Positions 1 through 9,472 of a stretch of 47,345 nt of DNA are shown here, in pieces. A program made the position numbers and the translations under genes. The stretch comes from Prevotella sp. (GTDB lineage: Bacteria; Bacteroidota; Bacteroidia; Bacteroidales; Bacteroidaceae), in assembly GCA_022773825.1 (NCBI GenBank), contig JALFOF010000018.1:1-47345 (forward strand), given 5' to 3'. The notes under the pieces were generated by a model. The model did not search any database and had not been told where the DNA came from. It was given only the letters and a program-made list of their open reading frames with translations. The first letter of the stretch is position 1; the number at the start of each line of letters is the position of its first letter.

Positions 1-1
1 G

Positions 2-1075
2 CAATATAAACGCGACATCGTGAGGAGACTCATGCCCTCGTGCGACGACGCCACGCTGGTGGACCTGACGGGAGGCTTTGGAGTGGATTTCAGTTACATG
101 GCACAGGGCTTCGGCACCGCCGTCTATGTAGAGCAACAGGAGGAGCTTTGCCGCACTGCCACGCACAATATGCCCCTGCTCGGGCTGCGCAACGCACGTG
201 TGGTGCACTGCGACGGCACTTCGTTCCTGGAGGCATTGGACTATGCGGACATCATCTATATAGACCCTGCGCGCCGCGACACCGCGGGCAGGAAGACCGT
301 GGCGATAGACGACTGCACGCCTGATGTATGCTCGCTACAGCGTAAGCTCCGGGCAAAGTCGCGCTATACCATCATAAAACTCTCACCGATGCTCGACATA
401 ACGCAGGCCCTGCGCACCCTCACCGCCGTCAGCGAAATTCACGTTGTCAGCGTGAAAGGCGAATGTAAAGAACTGCTCCTCGTCCTCGAGGGCGAGCTGA
501 AGAACTCCAGGGATATCGCTCCCGTCAACGGTGGTGGCGTGGTATGTCACTGCGTGAACCTCTCCACCCATGACGCCCCGTTCGTGTCGCCATGGCGTGG
601 CGTAGCCGCTGGCATACCCGTGCGGCGCTCTGACGCTCCCGCGGAGCTCCTCCCCGCTGGCACGCCGCTCGTGGGAATGTTGCTCTTTGAGCCTAACGCC
701 AGCATACTGAAAGTGGGTGTGCAGGATGCCTTTGCCGCGAGGTACGGGTTGCGCAAACTGCATCCCATGAGCAACCTATTCGTATGTTGTGTCAAACAGC
801 TTTCCTCAACCGAGAAACCACCTGCACGCATCTTCCGCGTCACCGCCGCCAGCGATTTCTCAAAAGCGTCACTTAGGGCTTTGCTTCACGGCGTAACGAA
901 GGGAAACCTCGCCACGCGCAATTTCCCACAGACCGTTGCAGAACTGCGTAAAAGACTAAAGTTGAAGGAGGGCGGCGAGGATTACTTCTTCGCCACAACG
1001 CTGGTAGACGGTAACCATGTGCTGATAAAGTGTCAAGCGTTACGCACTCCCACTCCCATCACCACCACTTTCTAA
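2..1075 (+). CDS. THUMP-like class I SAM-dependent methyltransferase (5' end outside window)
   Basis: Probably a nucleic-acid-modifying methyltransferase; the substrate is not evident. The frame is open to the first base of the window with no stop, and the residues before the GTG at 20 (QYKRDIV) read like normal protein, so the gene most likely begins upstream and this is its C-terminal ~357 residues. Visible motifs are the SAM-binding glycine loop (VDLTGGFGVDF), an acidic strand around YVEQQEE and the DPARRD motif typical of this family. The last ~75 residues (from RIFRVTA to VLIKCQ) resemble the small THUMP-like C-terminal domain found on Bacteroidetes homologues. It converges on uvrA, with a 22-base repeat array in between. 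Family assignment is from motif recognition; the target RNA or protein is unknown. Confidence 0.8.
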   Translation, partial: QYKRDIVRRLMPSCDDATLVDLTGGFGVDFSYMAQGFGTAVYVEQQEELCRTATHNMPLLGLRNARVVHCDGTSFLEALDYADIIYIDPARRDTAGRKTVAIDDCTPDVCSLQRKLRAKSRYTIIKLSPMLDITQALRTLTAVSEIHVVSVKGECKELLLVLEGELKNSRDIAPVNGGGVVCHCVNLSTHDAPFVSPWRGVAAGIPVRRSDAPAELLPAGTPLVGMLLFEPNASILKVGVQDAFAARYGLRKLHPMSNLFVCCVKQLSSTEKPPARIFRVTAASDFSKASLRALLHGVTKGNLATRNFPQTVAELRKRLKLKEGGEDYFFATTLVDGNHVLIKCQALRTPTPITTTF

Positions 1076-1117
1076 CAAGAAACTCAACGCGCGAAACGAG
1101 TAAGCACGCGTAGCAAC

Positions 1118-1227
1118 TCTGCAATAGCGTACAGATTACTTTGCTATAACATAGAGATTACTTTGCTATAACATAGAGATTACTTTGCAATAACATAGAG
1201 ATTACTTTGCAATAACATAGAGATTAC
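1118..1227. repeat. 22-base tandem repeat array, locus 1
   Basis: Four exact-length 22-base units (1133-1154, 1155-1176, 1177-1198, 1199-1220) followed by 7 bases of a fifth, and preceded by a degraded partial unit at 1118-1132. The core is CATAGAGATTACTTTGC; units 1-2 differ from units 3-4 by one base. The array fills the gap between two convergent genes, and its last partial unit contains the uvrA stop codon. Related 22-base units occur at 10861-10948 and 26459-26546. Nothing else is seen in 1076-1117. Confidence 0.9.
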
Positions 1228-4118
1228 AACGATGACAGTTTCTCCGCCAAATAGCGACCAGTAATGCTTCGTTCACACTTCACTATTTCTTCTGGCGTGC
1301 CACATGCAACAATCTCGCCACCGCGCTTGCCGCCTTCCGGTCCGAGGTCGATGATGTGGTCCGCGCACTTTATGACGTCCATGTTGTGCTCCACCACTAT
1401 TATGGTGTGCCCGCGTTTCAGCAGCTCACTGAAAGCGTGCAGCAACCGTTTTATGTCGTGGAAATGCAGGCCTGTGGTGGGCTCGTCGAATATGAAAAGT
1501 GTTGGCTCTTGCCTCTCCAATGATATGTAGTACGCCAGTTTCACGCGCTGGTTCTCGCCGCCTGAGAGGGTGGACGACGGCTGCCCGAGCTGTATGTAAC
1601 CCAGTCCCACGCTCTCAAGTGGCAGCAGGCGTGATATGATGGCACGCAACAGTTGCAATGTTACCTTGCCGCGCGTCTGCTGTCGCAGGTCTGCCTGCTT
1701 TATGCGCCGTTCCTCTTTCTCCTGTTCTTCGGAGAAGAAGGCTATCGCCTCCGTCACGGTCATGCTGAGCACGTCGTTGATGTTCTTGCCGGCAAAGCGC
1801 ACCTCGAGCACGTCGCGCTTGAAGCGCTGGCCATGGCAGCTGTCGCAGGTCAGCGTGAGGTCTGCCATGAACTGCATCTCCACCGTCACCACGCCGGCTC
1901 CCTTGCACTCCTCGCAGCGTCCGCCCTCGGTGTTGAAGGAGAAGTGTTGCGGCGTGATGTTCATCTGCCCGGCCAGTGGCTGCTCGGCGAAGAGTTGCCT
2001 TATGGCGTCGTAGGCCTTGATGTATGTGGCGGGGTTGGAGCGTGTGCTCTTGCCTATGGGGTTCTGGTCCACCATCTCCACGTGTTTTATAACGTCAACA
2101 TCGCCTTCGAGTGAGGAGTATGCGCCGGGGATGTCCGCCACCATGTCGAGCCTCCGCTTCATTATGGGGTACAGCGTTCCCTTGACGAGTGAAGACTTGC
2201 CTGAGCCGCTGACGCCTGTTACGACGGTCATGACGTTGAGAGGGAAGACGGCATCATCGCCTTTGAGGTTATTCATCCGTGCCCCTTTGAGCACTATGCG
2301 GCGGTTCCACGGACGGCGTGAAGTTGGCACTTCTATGGTCTCTATGCCTGAAAGATAGGCGAGGGTGTGAGACTGTAGCCCCTCTTGCCCCGAGGGTGGC
2401 AAGGATTGTGGCGTTATCTGCCCCGCGAACATTATCTTTCCGCCATTCACCCCGGCGTCAGGCCCGACGTCAATGAGGTAGTCGGCGGCACGGAGGATAT
2501 CCTCGTCATGCTCCACCACGACCACGGTGTTGCCAATGTCGCGCAGTTTCTTCAATACGCCAATCAACTTCTCCGTGTCGCAGCTGTGCATACCTATGGA
2601 CGGTTCGTCGAGGATGTACAACGAGCCTACAAGTGAGGAGCCTAAGGAGGTGGTGAGGTTTATGCGCTGGCTCTCGCCGCCTGAGAGGGTGTTGCTTGGG
2701 CGGTTGAGGGTGAGGTAGTCCAGTCCCACGTCGAGCAGGAAGCGCAGGCGGCTCTTTATCTCTGTCAGCAGGCGGTCCGCTATCTTCGCCCTGTGGGGGG
2801 CAAGGTGGAGGTTGTCAAACCACTGCGCCAGTTCGCTGACGGGCATTTCTACCAGCTCGGTGATGGTTTTGCCGCCCACTTTCACGTAGTTAGCCTCCTT
2901 GCGCAGGCGTGCTCCGTGGCAGTCAGGACATAGGGTCTTGCCTCGGTAGCGGCTGAGCATGACGCGGTATTGTATCTTGTACTGGTTCTCCTTAACCATT
3001 TGGAAGAAGGCGTCGATGCTGACTTGCTCGTGGACGGGGCGTTTTTGGTCTGACGGAAGCCCGTGCCACAGCCACCCTTTCTCCTTGTCTGACAGCTCGT
3101 AATAGGGCTTGAAGATGGGGAAGTCATCGTGCTGGGCGCGGCGTATGAACTCTGTCTGCCACTCCTTCATCTTCTCTCCGTGCCAGCACTGCACGCATCC
3201 CTCGTACACACTGAGCGAGGGGTTGGGTATGACAAGCTGCTCGTCTATCCCCATCACCTTGCCGAAGCCCTCGCAGGTGGGGCACACGCCGATGGGGGAG
3301 TTGAAGGCGAATAGCCCGTCGGAGGGTTCCTCAAAGGTGATGCCGTCGGCTTCAAGGCGGGTGGAGAAGTCGTAAACTATACCAGAGGGCAGAAAGAGCA
3401 GACGGCACGCTCCCCTGCCCTCATAGAAGGCTGTCTCCGCCGAGTCGGTAAGGCGTGACACCGTTTCGGGAGAATCGTCAACAGACATACGATCAATGAG
3501 CAGGTAGATGTCCTCGGCGCGCATATCCTTATCCGTATGCTGTGCGAGGAAGTCCTCTATGCGCACCACTTCGCCTTTATGGCAGATGCGTGAGTAGCCT
3601 TGCAGTATCTCCATCTCCAGCTGCCGCCTGAGGCTTCTGCCCTCCACGGCGCATAGCGGAGCGAGGAGCATGAAGCGCGTTCCCTTGGTGAAGGACAGCA
3701 TACGGTTGACAACATCCTCCGGCGAGTGTTTCCTCACCTCTTGGTTGGAGACGGGGGAGAAGATTTGCCCTACCCTCGCGAAAAGCAGTCGCATGAACTC
3801 GTAGATTTCGGTGCTTGTGCCAACGGTGGAGCGTGGGTTGCGGCTTATCACCTTCTGCTCAATGGCAATGGCGGGAGGAAGCCCCGCGATGAAGTCGCAC
3901 TCTGGCTTACTCATACGTCCGAGAAACTGGCGTGCGTAGGATGACAGGCTCTCCACATAACGCCGCTGCCCCTCGGCATAAAGCGTGTCGAAAGCCAGTG
4001 AGGACTTACCGGAGCCGCTGACACCGGCAATGGCCACAAGTTTGTCGCGCGGTATGTCCACGGAAACATTCTTGAGATTATTCACGCGCGCGCCTTTTAT
4101 CTTTATATAATGTGTCAT
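1224..4118 (-). CDS. uvrA: UvrABC excinuclease subunit A
   Basis: Damage-recognition ATPase of nucleotide excision repair, acting with UvrB. 964 residues, close to the usual ~940. It has two ABC modules: Walker [10 protein letters not shown] at about residues 32-40 and again in the second half, and signatures LSGGESQR and LSGGENQR, each followed by a DEP Walker B. The C-terminal zinc module is intact (CEEC and CDSC about 20 residues apart). In the N-terminal zinc module only the second cysteine pair (CPTC) is present; where the first CxxC usually lies the protein reads [12 protein letters not shown] recall the same replacement in a class of Bacteroidetes UvrA proteins, many of which carry two uvrA genes, so this may be the second paralogue. 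Start is the ATG before [15 protein letters not shown], the conserved N-terminus. Transcribed from a good promoter at 4168-4198; its stop codon lies inside the repeat array. Confidence 0.96.
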   Translation of the reverse strand: MTHYIKIKGARVNNLKNVSVDIPRDKLVAIAGVSGSGKSSLAFDTLYAEGQRRYVESLSSYARQFLGRMSKPECDFIAGLPPAIAIEQKVISRNPRSTVGTSTEIYEFMRLLFARVGQIFSPVSNQEVRKHSPEDVVNRMLSFTKGTRFMLLAPLCAVEGRSLRRQLEMEILQGYSRICHKGEVVRIEDFLAQHTDKDMRAEDIYLLIDRMSVDDSPETVSRLTDSAETAFYEGRGACRLLFLPSGIVYDFSTRLEADGITFEEPSDGLFAFNSPIGVCPTCEGFGKVMGIDEQLVIPNPSLSVYEGCVQCWHGEKMKEWQTEFIRRAQHDDFPIFKPYYELSDKEKGWLWHGLPSDQKRPVHEQVSIDAFFQMVKENQYKIQYRVMLSRYRGKTLCPDCHGARLRKEANYVKVGGKTITELVEMPVSELAQWFDNLHLAPHRAKIADRLLTEIKSRLRFLLDVGLDYLTLNRPSNTLSGGESQRINLTTSLGSSLVGSLYILDEPSIGMHSCDTEKLIGVLKKLRDIGNTVVVVEHDEDILRAADYLIDVGPDAGVNGGKIMFAGQITPQSLPPSGQEGLQSHTLAYLSGIETIEVPTSRRPWNRRIVLKGARMNNLKGDDAVFPLNVMTVVTGVSGSGKSSLVKGTLYPIMKRRLDMVADIPGAYSSLEGDVDVIKHVEMVDQNPIGKSTRSNPATYIKAYDAIRQLFAEQPLAGQMNITPQHFSFNTEGGRCEECKGAGVVTVEMQFMADLTLTCDSCHGQRFKRDVLEVRFAGKNINDVLSMTVTEAIAFFSEEQEKEERRIKQADLRQQTRGKVTLQLLRAIISRLLPLESVGLGYIQLGQPSSTLSGGENQRVKLAYYISLERQEPTLFIFDEPTTGLHFHDIKRLLHAFSELLKRGHTIIVVEHNMDVIKCADHIIDLGPEGGKRGGEIVACGTPEEIVKCERSITGRYLAEKLSSL

Positions 4119-4167
4119 TGTCTGTTTGGTTTACCGTTGGCATAGGGTGGAAAAGCCAACGCAGTTG

Positions 4168-4198
4168 CAAATTTACCAATATTTATCTGATTTTCAAA
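4168..4198 (-). promoter_or_regulatory. Bacteroidetes-type promoter for uvrA
   Basis: On the minus strand TTTG (4198-4195), 19 bases, then TAAATTTG (4175-4168). This matches the TTTG-N19-21-TAnnTTTG consensus of the primary Bacteroidetes sigma factor. The implied transcript start is about 45 bases upstream of the uvrA ATG. Confidence 0.75.
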
Positions 4199-4281
4199 CG
4201 CGGGCAACTGCCTTTAGATATAAAAAGCCTTAAAAACGCTTTTTTTTGCCCTGTAAGCGGTTTTATGTCATTTTTTTTTAC

Positions 4282-4289
4282 TACCTTTG
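4282..4289 (+). promoter_or_regulatory. -7 element upstream of gyrA
   Basis: TACCTTTG, preceded by a run of T. The -33 element is poor (only a TTTT at about the right distance). It implies a leader of about 120 bases before the gyrA ATG at 4416. The rest of the divergent region 4119-4415 is AT-rich with no further feature I can support. Confidence 0.55.
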
Positions 4290-4415
4290 CGCACAGTAAA
4301 CTGATGACAAACGCCGTTAAAAGCCGGAAAAAGCGGCAAAAACGCGAAATTCGCATTGATGGCGGCAGGCAAAGACAACAAGTAAACGAAATAACATAAT
4401 ACATAAAAACGAGAA

Positions 4416-7001
4416 ATGGACGAAACACAGACGTACGATCACGACAGAATCATCAAGATAAACATTGAGGAAGAGATGAAGTCAAGCTATATTGACTACT
4501 CTATGTCGGTCATCGTAGCTCGCGCGCTGCCAGATGTGCGCGATGGCTTCAAGCCGGTTCATCGCCGCATATTGTACGGTATGCTCGGCATTGGCAACAC
4601 CAGTACCTCACCATATAAGAAATGTGCCCGTGTGGTAGGTGAGGTGCTCGGTAAATATCACCCCCATGGAGACTCGTCAGTATATGGCGCGCTGGTGCGC
4701 TTGGCGCAGGACTGGAATATGAGATACACCCTCGTTGACGGACAAGGAAACTTCGGTTCCGTTGACGGCGACTCGGCAGCTGCCATGCGTTACACCGAGT
4801 GCAGGCTGAGCAAGATGGGCGAACACGTGATGGACGATTTGGAGAAGGAGACAGTCGATATGACAAACAACTTCGACGACTCCCTGCAAGAGCCGACGGT
4901 GATGCCAACAAAGATTCCGAACCTGCTGGTAAACGGTGGTAACGGCATAGCGGTGGGCATGGCGACGAACATTCCTACGCATAACCTTGGTGAGGTGATT
5001 GACGGCTGTTGCGCGTATATTGACAATCCAGATATAGACACTGACGGGCTGATGGAATACATCAAAGCACCCGATTTCCCTACCGGCGCCTACATATATG
5101 GCTTGCAAGGCGTAAAAGAAGCCTACGAGACTGGTCGTGGAAGGATAGTAATGAGAGCTAAGGCCGAGATAGAATCGGACGAGCAACACGATAAGATTGT
5201 GGTGACGGAGATACCATACGGCGTCAACAAGGCACAGCTTATAGAATACATTGCCGAGCTTGTAAAGGAAGGGAAGCTGGAGGGTATCTCCAATGTCAAC
5301 GACGAAACAGGTCGTCAGGGCATGCGTATCGTGGTGGATGTGAAGCGTGATGCCAACGCTAACGTTATATTAAACAAGCTGTTTAAGATGACGGCGCTGC
5401 AGAGTTCCTTCTCCGTTAACTGCATAGCACTTGTAAAAGGCCGCCCGCGCCTGCTGTCATTAAAAGAGTGTGTGAAGTATTTTGTGGAGCATCGTCACGA
5501 TGTCACGATACGCCGCACGAAGTTTGACCTGCGAAAGGCAAAGGAACGCGCTCACCTCCTCGAAGCACTCATCGTGGCAAGCGATAATATTGATGAGGTG
5601 GTAAGGATAATAAAGTCCTCAAAAAGCCCGTCAGAAGCGCAGGCACGACTGATGGAACGCTTTGGGTTTGACGAGGCACAGGCGAAGTATGTCGTTGATA
5701 TGCGCCTGAGCCAGCTCACTGGTCTCCAGCAAGAGAAGCTGCACAACGAGTACGAGGAGCTGATGAAGACAATAGACTACTTACAGTCTATACTCGACGA
5801 CCCGGAGCTTTGCAAGAAGGTTATGAAGGACGAGCTGCAGGATGTCAAAGAGAAATACGGCGATGAGCGCCGCACTGAGATAAAACTGTCAAGCGCGGAG
5901 TTCAACCCCGAGGACTATTTCGCCAACGACCCCGTAGTGATAACAATGAGCCATCTTGGATATATCAAGAGAACACTGCAAGCAGACTTCCGCACTCAGG
6001 CTCGTGGAGGCGTCGGCAGCCGTGGCTCAAGAACGCGAGAGCAGGACTTCACCGAGTATATGTATGCGGCAGACGCACACGATATGATACTGTTCTTTAC
6101 GAAGAAAGGACGTGTTTACTGGCTTAAGTGCTTCGAAATACCTGAGGGAGCGAAGGACTCAAAGGGACGTGCCATACAGAATATGCTGGAATTGGAACCC
6201 GATGACGCCATCAACGCCTTCCTCGGCATACAGAGCCACAAATTCACCAGCGAGGAGTTCCTCGACTCTCACTACGTGGTATTTGCCACAAAGAACGGTA
6301 CCGTGAAGCGTACAAGCCTGCGTGACTATTCAAGACCACGCTCAAAGGGCGTTCGTGCCATCAACATTGTTGAGGGAGACGAGGTGGTTAACGTGATGTT
6401 GACCAACGGACACGATGAACTTATCCTTGCAAGCCGCAACGGTCGCGCAGTGCGCTTTGACGAAAACGACATCCGTGTGATGGGACGTGCGTCAACAGGC
6501 GTACGTGGTATGGAGCTGACTGATGCCGAGGACGCTGTCATAGGAATGGTGGTGGCCTACGACCCAGAGCAGTCTCTGATGGTGATAAGCGAGAAGGGAT
6601 ATGGCAAACGCTCCAAGATTGGCGCCTTGACGGAGATGACACGCGAGGATGGCACTACGTACAAAAAGGTAGAGGAAGGCGGATACCGCCTCACAAAGCG
6701 TGGCTCTAAGGGTGTGACAACACTCAACATAACGGAGAAGACGGGCAAGGTGATAGCGGTAAAGTGCGTCGCTGGCGATGAAGACCTTATGATTATCAAC
6801 AAGAGTGGCATAGCGATACGCTTCGCCATTGCCGACGCTGGTGACACAAAGGGACGCAACACACAGGGTGTGAAGCTCATAGAACTGAAGAAACGCAATG
6901 AGTCCATTGCCAGTGTCTGCGTGGTACCGCATGAAGAGCAGGACGAGGACGAGGTTGACGCTGGTAATACAGACGATACGGAGACGCAAACAGAAGAATA
7001 A
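4416..7001 (+). CDS. gyrA: DNA gyrase subunit A
   Basis: Breakage-reunion subunit of gyrase, which introduces negative supercoils with GyrB. 861 residues. The N-terminal topoisomerase IIA core contains the catalytic tyrosine in AAMRYTE (Y126). The C-terminal beta-pinwheel domain starts near the GyrA box QARGGVG (residues 528-534), which marks it as gyrase and not ParC; the protein ends in an acidic tail (EEQDEDEVDAGNTDDTETQTEE without the usual basic residues). In the quinolone-resistance region the sequence is HPHGDSSVYG: the serine equivalent to E. coli Ser83 is kept (S87), while the position of Asp87 is glycine (G91). Bacteroidetes proteins generally lack aspartate there, so this is probably native. 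The next gene follows after 23 bases and may be cotranscribed. Confidence 0.98.
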   Translation: MDETQTYDHDRIIKINIEEEMKSSYIDYSMSVIVARALPDVRDGFKPVHRRILYGMLGIGNTSTSPYKKCARVVGEVLGKYHPHGDSSVYGALVRLAQDWNMRYTLVDGQGNFGSVDGDSAAAMRYTECRLSKMGEHVMDDLEKETVDMTNNFDDSLQEPTVMPTKIPNLLVNGGNGIAVGMATNIPTHNLGEVIDGCCAYIDNPDIDTDGLMEYIKAPDFPTGAYIYGLQGVKEAYETGRGRIVMRAKAEIESDEQHDKIVVTEIPYGVNKAQLIEYIAELVKEGKLEGISNVNDETGRQGMRIVVDVKRDANANVILNKLFKMTALQSSFSVNCIALVKGRPRLLSLKECVKYFVEHRHDVTIRRTKFDLRKAKERAHLLEALIVASDNIDEVVRIIKSSKSPSEAQARLMERFGFDEAQAKYVVDMRLSQLTGLQQEKLHNEYEELMKTIDYLQSILDDPELCKKVMKDELQDVKEKYGDERRTEIKLSSAEFNPEDYFANDPVVITMSHLGYIKRTLQADFRTQARGGVGSRGSRTREQDFTEYMYAADAHDMILFFTKKGRVYWLKCFEIPEGAKDSKGRAIQNMLELEPDDAINAFLGIQSHKFTSEEFLDSHYVVFATKNGTVKRTSLRDYSRPRSKGVRAINIVEGDEVVNVMLTNGHDELILASRNGRAVRFDENDIRVMGRASTGVRGMELTDAEDAVIGMVVAYDPEQSLMVISEKGYGKRSKIGALTEMTREDGTTYKKVEEGGYRLTKRGSKGVTTLNITEKTGKVIAVKCVAGDEDLMIINKSGIAIRFAIADAGDTKGRNTQGVKLIELKKRNESIASVCVVPHEEQDEDEVDAGNTDDTETQTEE

Positions 7002-7024
7002 AAACATACTAACACTTATCCATT

Positions 7025-8158
7025 ATGAAAAAGACCTTTATTACAATGCTTGCAGTTTTAGCAGCAACTGCATCATTTGCTCAGAACCCAAAGATTGGGA
7101 AAGAAATCAAAGCAACAAAGGATTACGCTGCAGGCAAAGCTATATTTGACAGTCAGTTCGCTAACCTGACCGATGAAGACAAGGGCAAGGCATACGACGA
7201 GCTATACAAACTCGCCAAGGAAAAGGCAGACCCGAGTCTGGCATTGCTCTCCGCCGGCAATATGGAAGGCATCGACTACAAGGCTATCCTCACGGCAATA
7301 GAGACGGCATACAACTGCGACAAATACGCGTCAAAGGACGCTAAGAAGAACGTTGAGGAGATTGCTCCCTTCCGTCCCGCGCTCATCAACGCTGCCAACA
7401 GCACCAATGACGACGCGGAGAAGCTGGCATACAGCCTTTGCTACGCCAATACCGCAAAGGCAGATGATGCCAACGCCGGATTGGCATACTACTTCGCAGG
7501 CTATGCCTCATATCAGACTAAGGACTTCGTGAACGCCGCGAAGTATGCGAAGCAGGCTCTTTCTGACGACAGGGTGAAGGAACAGGCGGAGCAAGTGTAC
7601 CGCGTTTCTCTGGAGCAGGGACTGAAGACGCGTGAAGACAGCCTTAACTATGTCAACGTATTGAAAGAGCTTAACGTCGACAAGTACTTCGTTCAGATAT
7701 GCGGTATCTATCAGGAAGTAGGTCAGGAGGAGCAGGTCAACACCCTCGTTGACGAGGCTCTCGCCAAGAACCCCAACAACAAGGTAGCGTACTTCACCCG
7801 TGGTTCCATCAACAACACCAAGAGGCAGTATGACGCAGCTATGACAGACTTCAAGAAGGCCGCGGAGATAGACCCGGCATTCATACAGGCTTGGTTCAAC
7901 CTTGGCGTGTGCGCTTCACAGAAGGGCTTTGACCTCAACGAGAAATACACTGACAAGAACGGACGCATACCTACCGACAAGGCTGCCGAGGTGACAGCAG
8001 TACTGAAAGAAGCCATCACCTACTACGAGAAAGTACGTGAGCTTGACCCCAACCATGAGCAAATCTCTAACTGGCCAATGCAGCTCCGTATGCTCTACAA
8101 TGCTGTAGGCGAGAAGGCTAAGGCCGATGAAATCAGCAAGATGCTCGGTGATATTTGA
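7025..8158 (+). CDS. exported TPR-repeat protein downstream of gyrA
   Basis: 377 residues. A clear Sec signal peptide (MKKTFITMLAVLAATASFAQ, cleavage after SFA) implies a periplasmic or outer-membrane-associated protein. The mature part is alpha-helical with tetratricopeptide repeats; the best are residues about 250-285 (VAYFTRGSINNTKRQYDAAM followed by DFKKAAEIDP) and 287-345, ending in YYEKVRELDPNHE. TPRs mediate protein contacts; no partner can be read from the sequence. It lies 23 bases after gyrA, an arrangement I associate with Bacteroidetes genomes. The C-terminal pattern (Y-RELxP, W, then a final helix) recurs in the next gene, suggesting the two are diverged paralogues. Confidence 0.8.
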   Translation: MKKTFITMLAVLAATASFAQNPKIGKEIKATKDYAAGKAIFDSQFANLTDEDKGKAYDELYKLAKEKADPSLALLSAGNMEGIDYKAILTAIETAYNCDKYASKDAKKNVEEIAPFRPALINAANSTNDDAEKLAYSLCYANTAKADDANAGLAYYFAGYASYQTKDFVNAAKYAKQALSDDRVKEQAEQVYRVSLEQGLKTREDSLNYVNVLKELNVDKYFVQICGIYQEVGQEEQVNTLVDEALAKNPNNKVAYFTRGSINNTKRQYDAAMTDFKKAAEIDPAFIQAWFNLGVCASQKGFDLNEKYTDKNGRIPTDKAAEVTAVLKEAITYYEKVRELDPNHEQISNWPMQLRMLYNAVGEKAKADEISKMLGDI

Positions 8159-8164
8159 TGGCTG

Positions 8165-8227
8165 TCAGCGGTTTGGCCGCCGGGAGTTCACAGGCAAACG
8201 CCAAAGGTCAAGGAGCCAAACCGCTGA
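8165..8227. repeat. 13-bp inverted repeat between the two TPR genes
   Basis: TCAGCGGTTTGGC (8165-8177) is the perfect reverse complement of GCCAAACCGCTGA (8215-8227), with a 37-base spacer. No T-run follows on the plus strand, so it is not a standard intrinsic terminator. The bases just after the right arm (ACTACCAAACAACTAAATGACC) resemble the low-complexity arm at 47176-47220. It could stabilise the upstream message or act as a processing site. Confidence 0.6.
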
Positions 8228-8257
8228 ACTACCAAACAACTAAATGACCAACATCTC

Positions 8258-9466
8258 ATGCGAATAATATTACTATACATATTATTATCATTAACACTTA
8301 CTGCTTCTGCTGACAGCTCCAAGTTGTCGCAGAAGCAGTTTAAGAAAGATATTTCCACGGTAAAGACCAACCTCAAGGCAAGCAAGGACTTGGAAAAAAG
8401 CGAGGCAACACTGCGGAAATACCTTGCCGACTCTGTCTTTTCAAAGCAGAAAAGCCTCCACCTAATGCTGATAGAATGTCTGCGCAAGCAATATGAGGCA
8501 GGCAACGAGAAGATGTATCTCAAGCAGAAAATAGATACAGCAAGCATCCTCCACACCAACGTAAGGCAGTTTCTTGCCATAGAGACCTTTGACTCCATTG
8601 ACGCCGCACCTAACAGTAAGGGCGTCTCGGAACCGTCATATCGCAAGAAGCACGCCGAGTACCTAAAGCCCTACTGGGGAAACATACTCAAAGGAGGCAT
8701 CTTCTTCTTCGCTCACAGCAAATGGCAGGATGCCTGGGACTCCTTTAACACGTACCTCGACTGCTACAAACAGCCGCTATTCAGCGAGGCACAGCTCGAT
8801 ACCACGCAGTTGCGTTTCGCCGCTTTCCTTGCCACTATGTCGGCGTACGACCTCTCAAACCTCACCCTTGCGCTGAAATATGCCGAGGAAGCGATAGCCT
8901 ATGCACCACGAAAGGAGATGACACTGCAAAGACTTGCGGACATTTGCGCGGAGAAGGGCGACACCGCTCGCTACGTGGAATACCTTGAAAGGGGCAACGA
9001 CGCTTTCCCCTACTCTGGCTATTTCTTCCCGAACCTGATAGATTTCCGTGTCGCAAGCAAGGACTACGCCAAGGCTTTGCAGTGTGCCGACACCGCTTTG
9101 GCAAAGGATTCGCTCAATATCACCTTCCTCCTCGCGCGCCATAATGTGTTGATGATGATGCAGCGATACGACGAAGCCCTTGAAGACGGTATCGCCATGC
9201 TCGTCATTAACGATTCATTAGCCATCCCGAACTACAACGTGGGCTGTATATACTACAAAAAGGCGCAGGAAACTATGAAGCAGACAGGCTTGTCATACAA
9301 GCAGAGACTAAAGAACGCACAGCAATATTACAAGCTGTGCCGACCTTACATGGAGAGATACCGCGAGTTGATGCCCAAGGACAAACACCTCTGGAGGCCC
9401 GTGCTCTATGACGTTTACCTTAACCTCAACATGGGCAAAGAGTTCGACAGCCTGCCACCATTGTAA
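8258..9466 (+). CDS. exported TPR-like protein
   Basis: 402 residues starting MRIILLYILLSLTLTASADS, a short signal peptide. The mature protein is helical with TPR-like segments, for example ALKYAEEAIAYAPRKEMTLQ, YAKALQCADTALAKDSLNI and YDEALEDGIAMLVINDSLAI in the second half. The end (YRELMPKDKHLWRPVLYDVY) mirrors that of the preceding gene (RELDPNHEQISNWPMQLRMLY), so a duplication is likely. It is followed after only 6 bases by mltF, suggesting cotranslation or a shared envelope role. No enzyme motif is visible and the function is unknown. Confidence 0.75.
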   Translation: MRIILLYILLSLTLTASADSSKLSQKQFKKDISTVKTNLKASKDLEKSEATLRKYLADSVFSKQKSLHLMLIECLRKQYEAGNEKMYLKQKIDTASILHTNVRQFLAIETFDSIDAAPNSKGVSEPSYRKKHAEYLKPYWGNILKGGIFFFAHSKWQDAWDSFNTYLDCYKQPLFSEAQLDTTQLRFAAFLATMSAYDLSNLTLALKYAEEAIAYAPRKEMTLQRLADICAEKGDTARYVEYLERGNDAFPYSGYFFPNLIDFRVASKDYAKALQCADTALAKDSLNITFLLARHNVLMMMQRYDEALEDGIAMLVINDSLAIPNYNVGCIYYKKAQETMKQTGLSYKQRLKNAQQYYKLCRPYMERYRELMPKDKHLWRPVLYDVYLNLNMGKEFDSLPPL

Positions 9467-9472
9467 GAAATA

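Noticed and set aside
1133..1227. TACTTTG in each repeat unit read as stacked promoters
   Set aside because: It is one base short of TAnnTTTG, the spacing between TTTG and the next TA is 15 and not 19-21, and the other two repeat loci lack the word.
1133..1227. CRISPR array
   Set aside because: Units are directly adjacent with no spacers, and there are no cas genes.
4680..4700. Glycine at the GyrA Asp87 position as an acquired quinolone-resistance mutation
   Set aside because: The neighbouring serine is intact, and Bacteroidetes GyrA proteins commonly lack aspartate there; a native difference is more likely.
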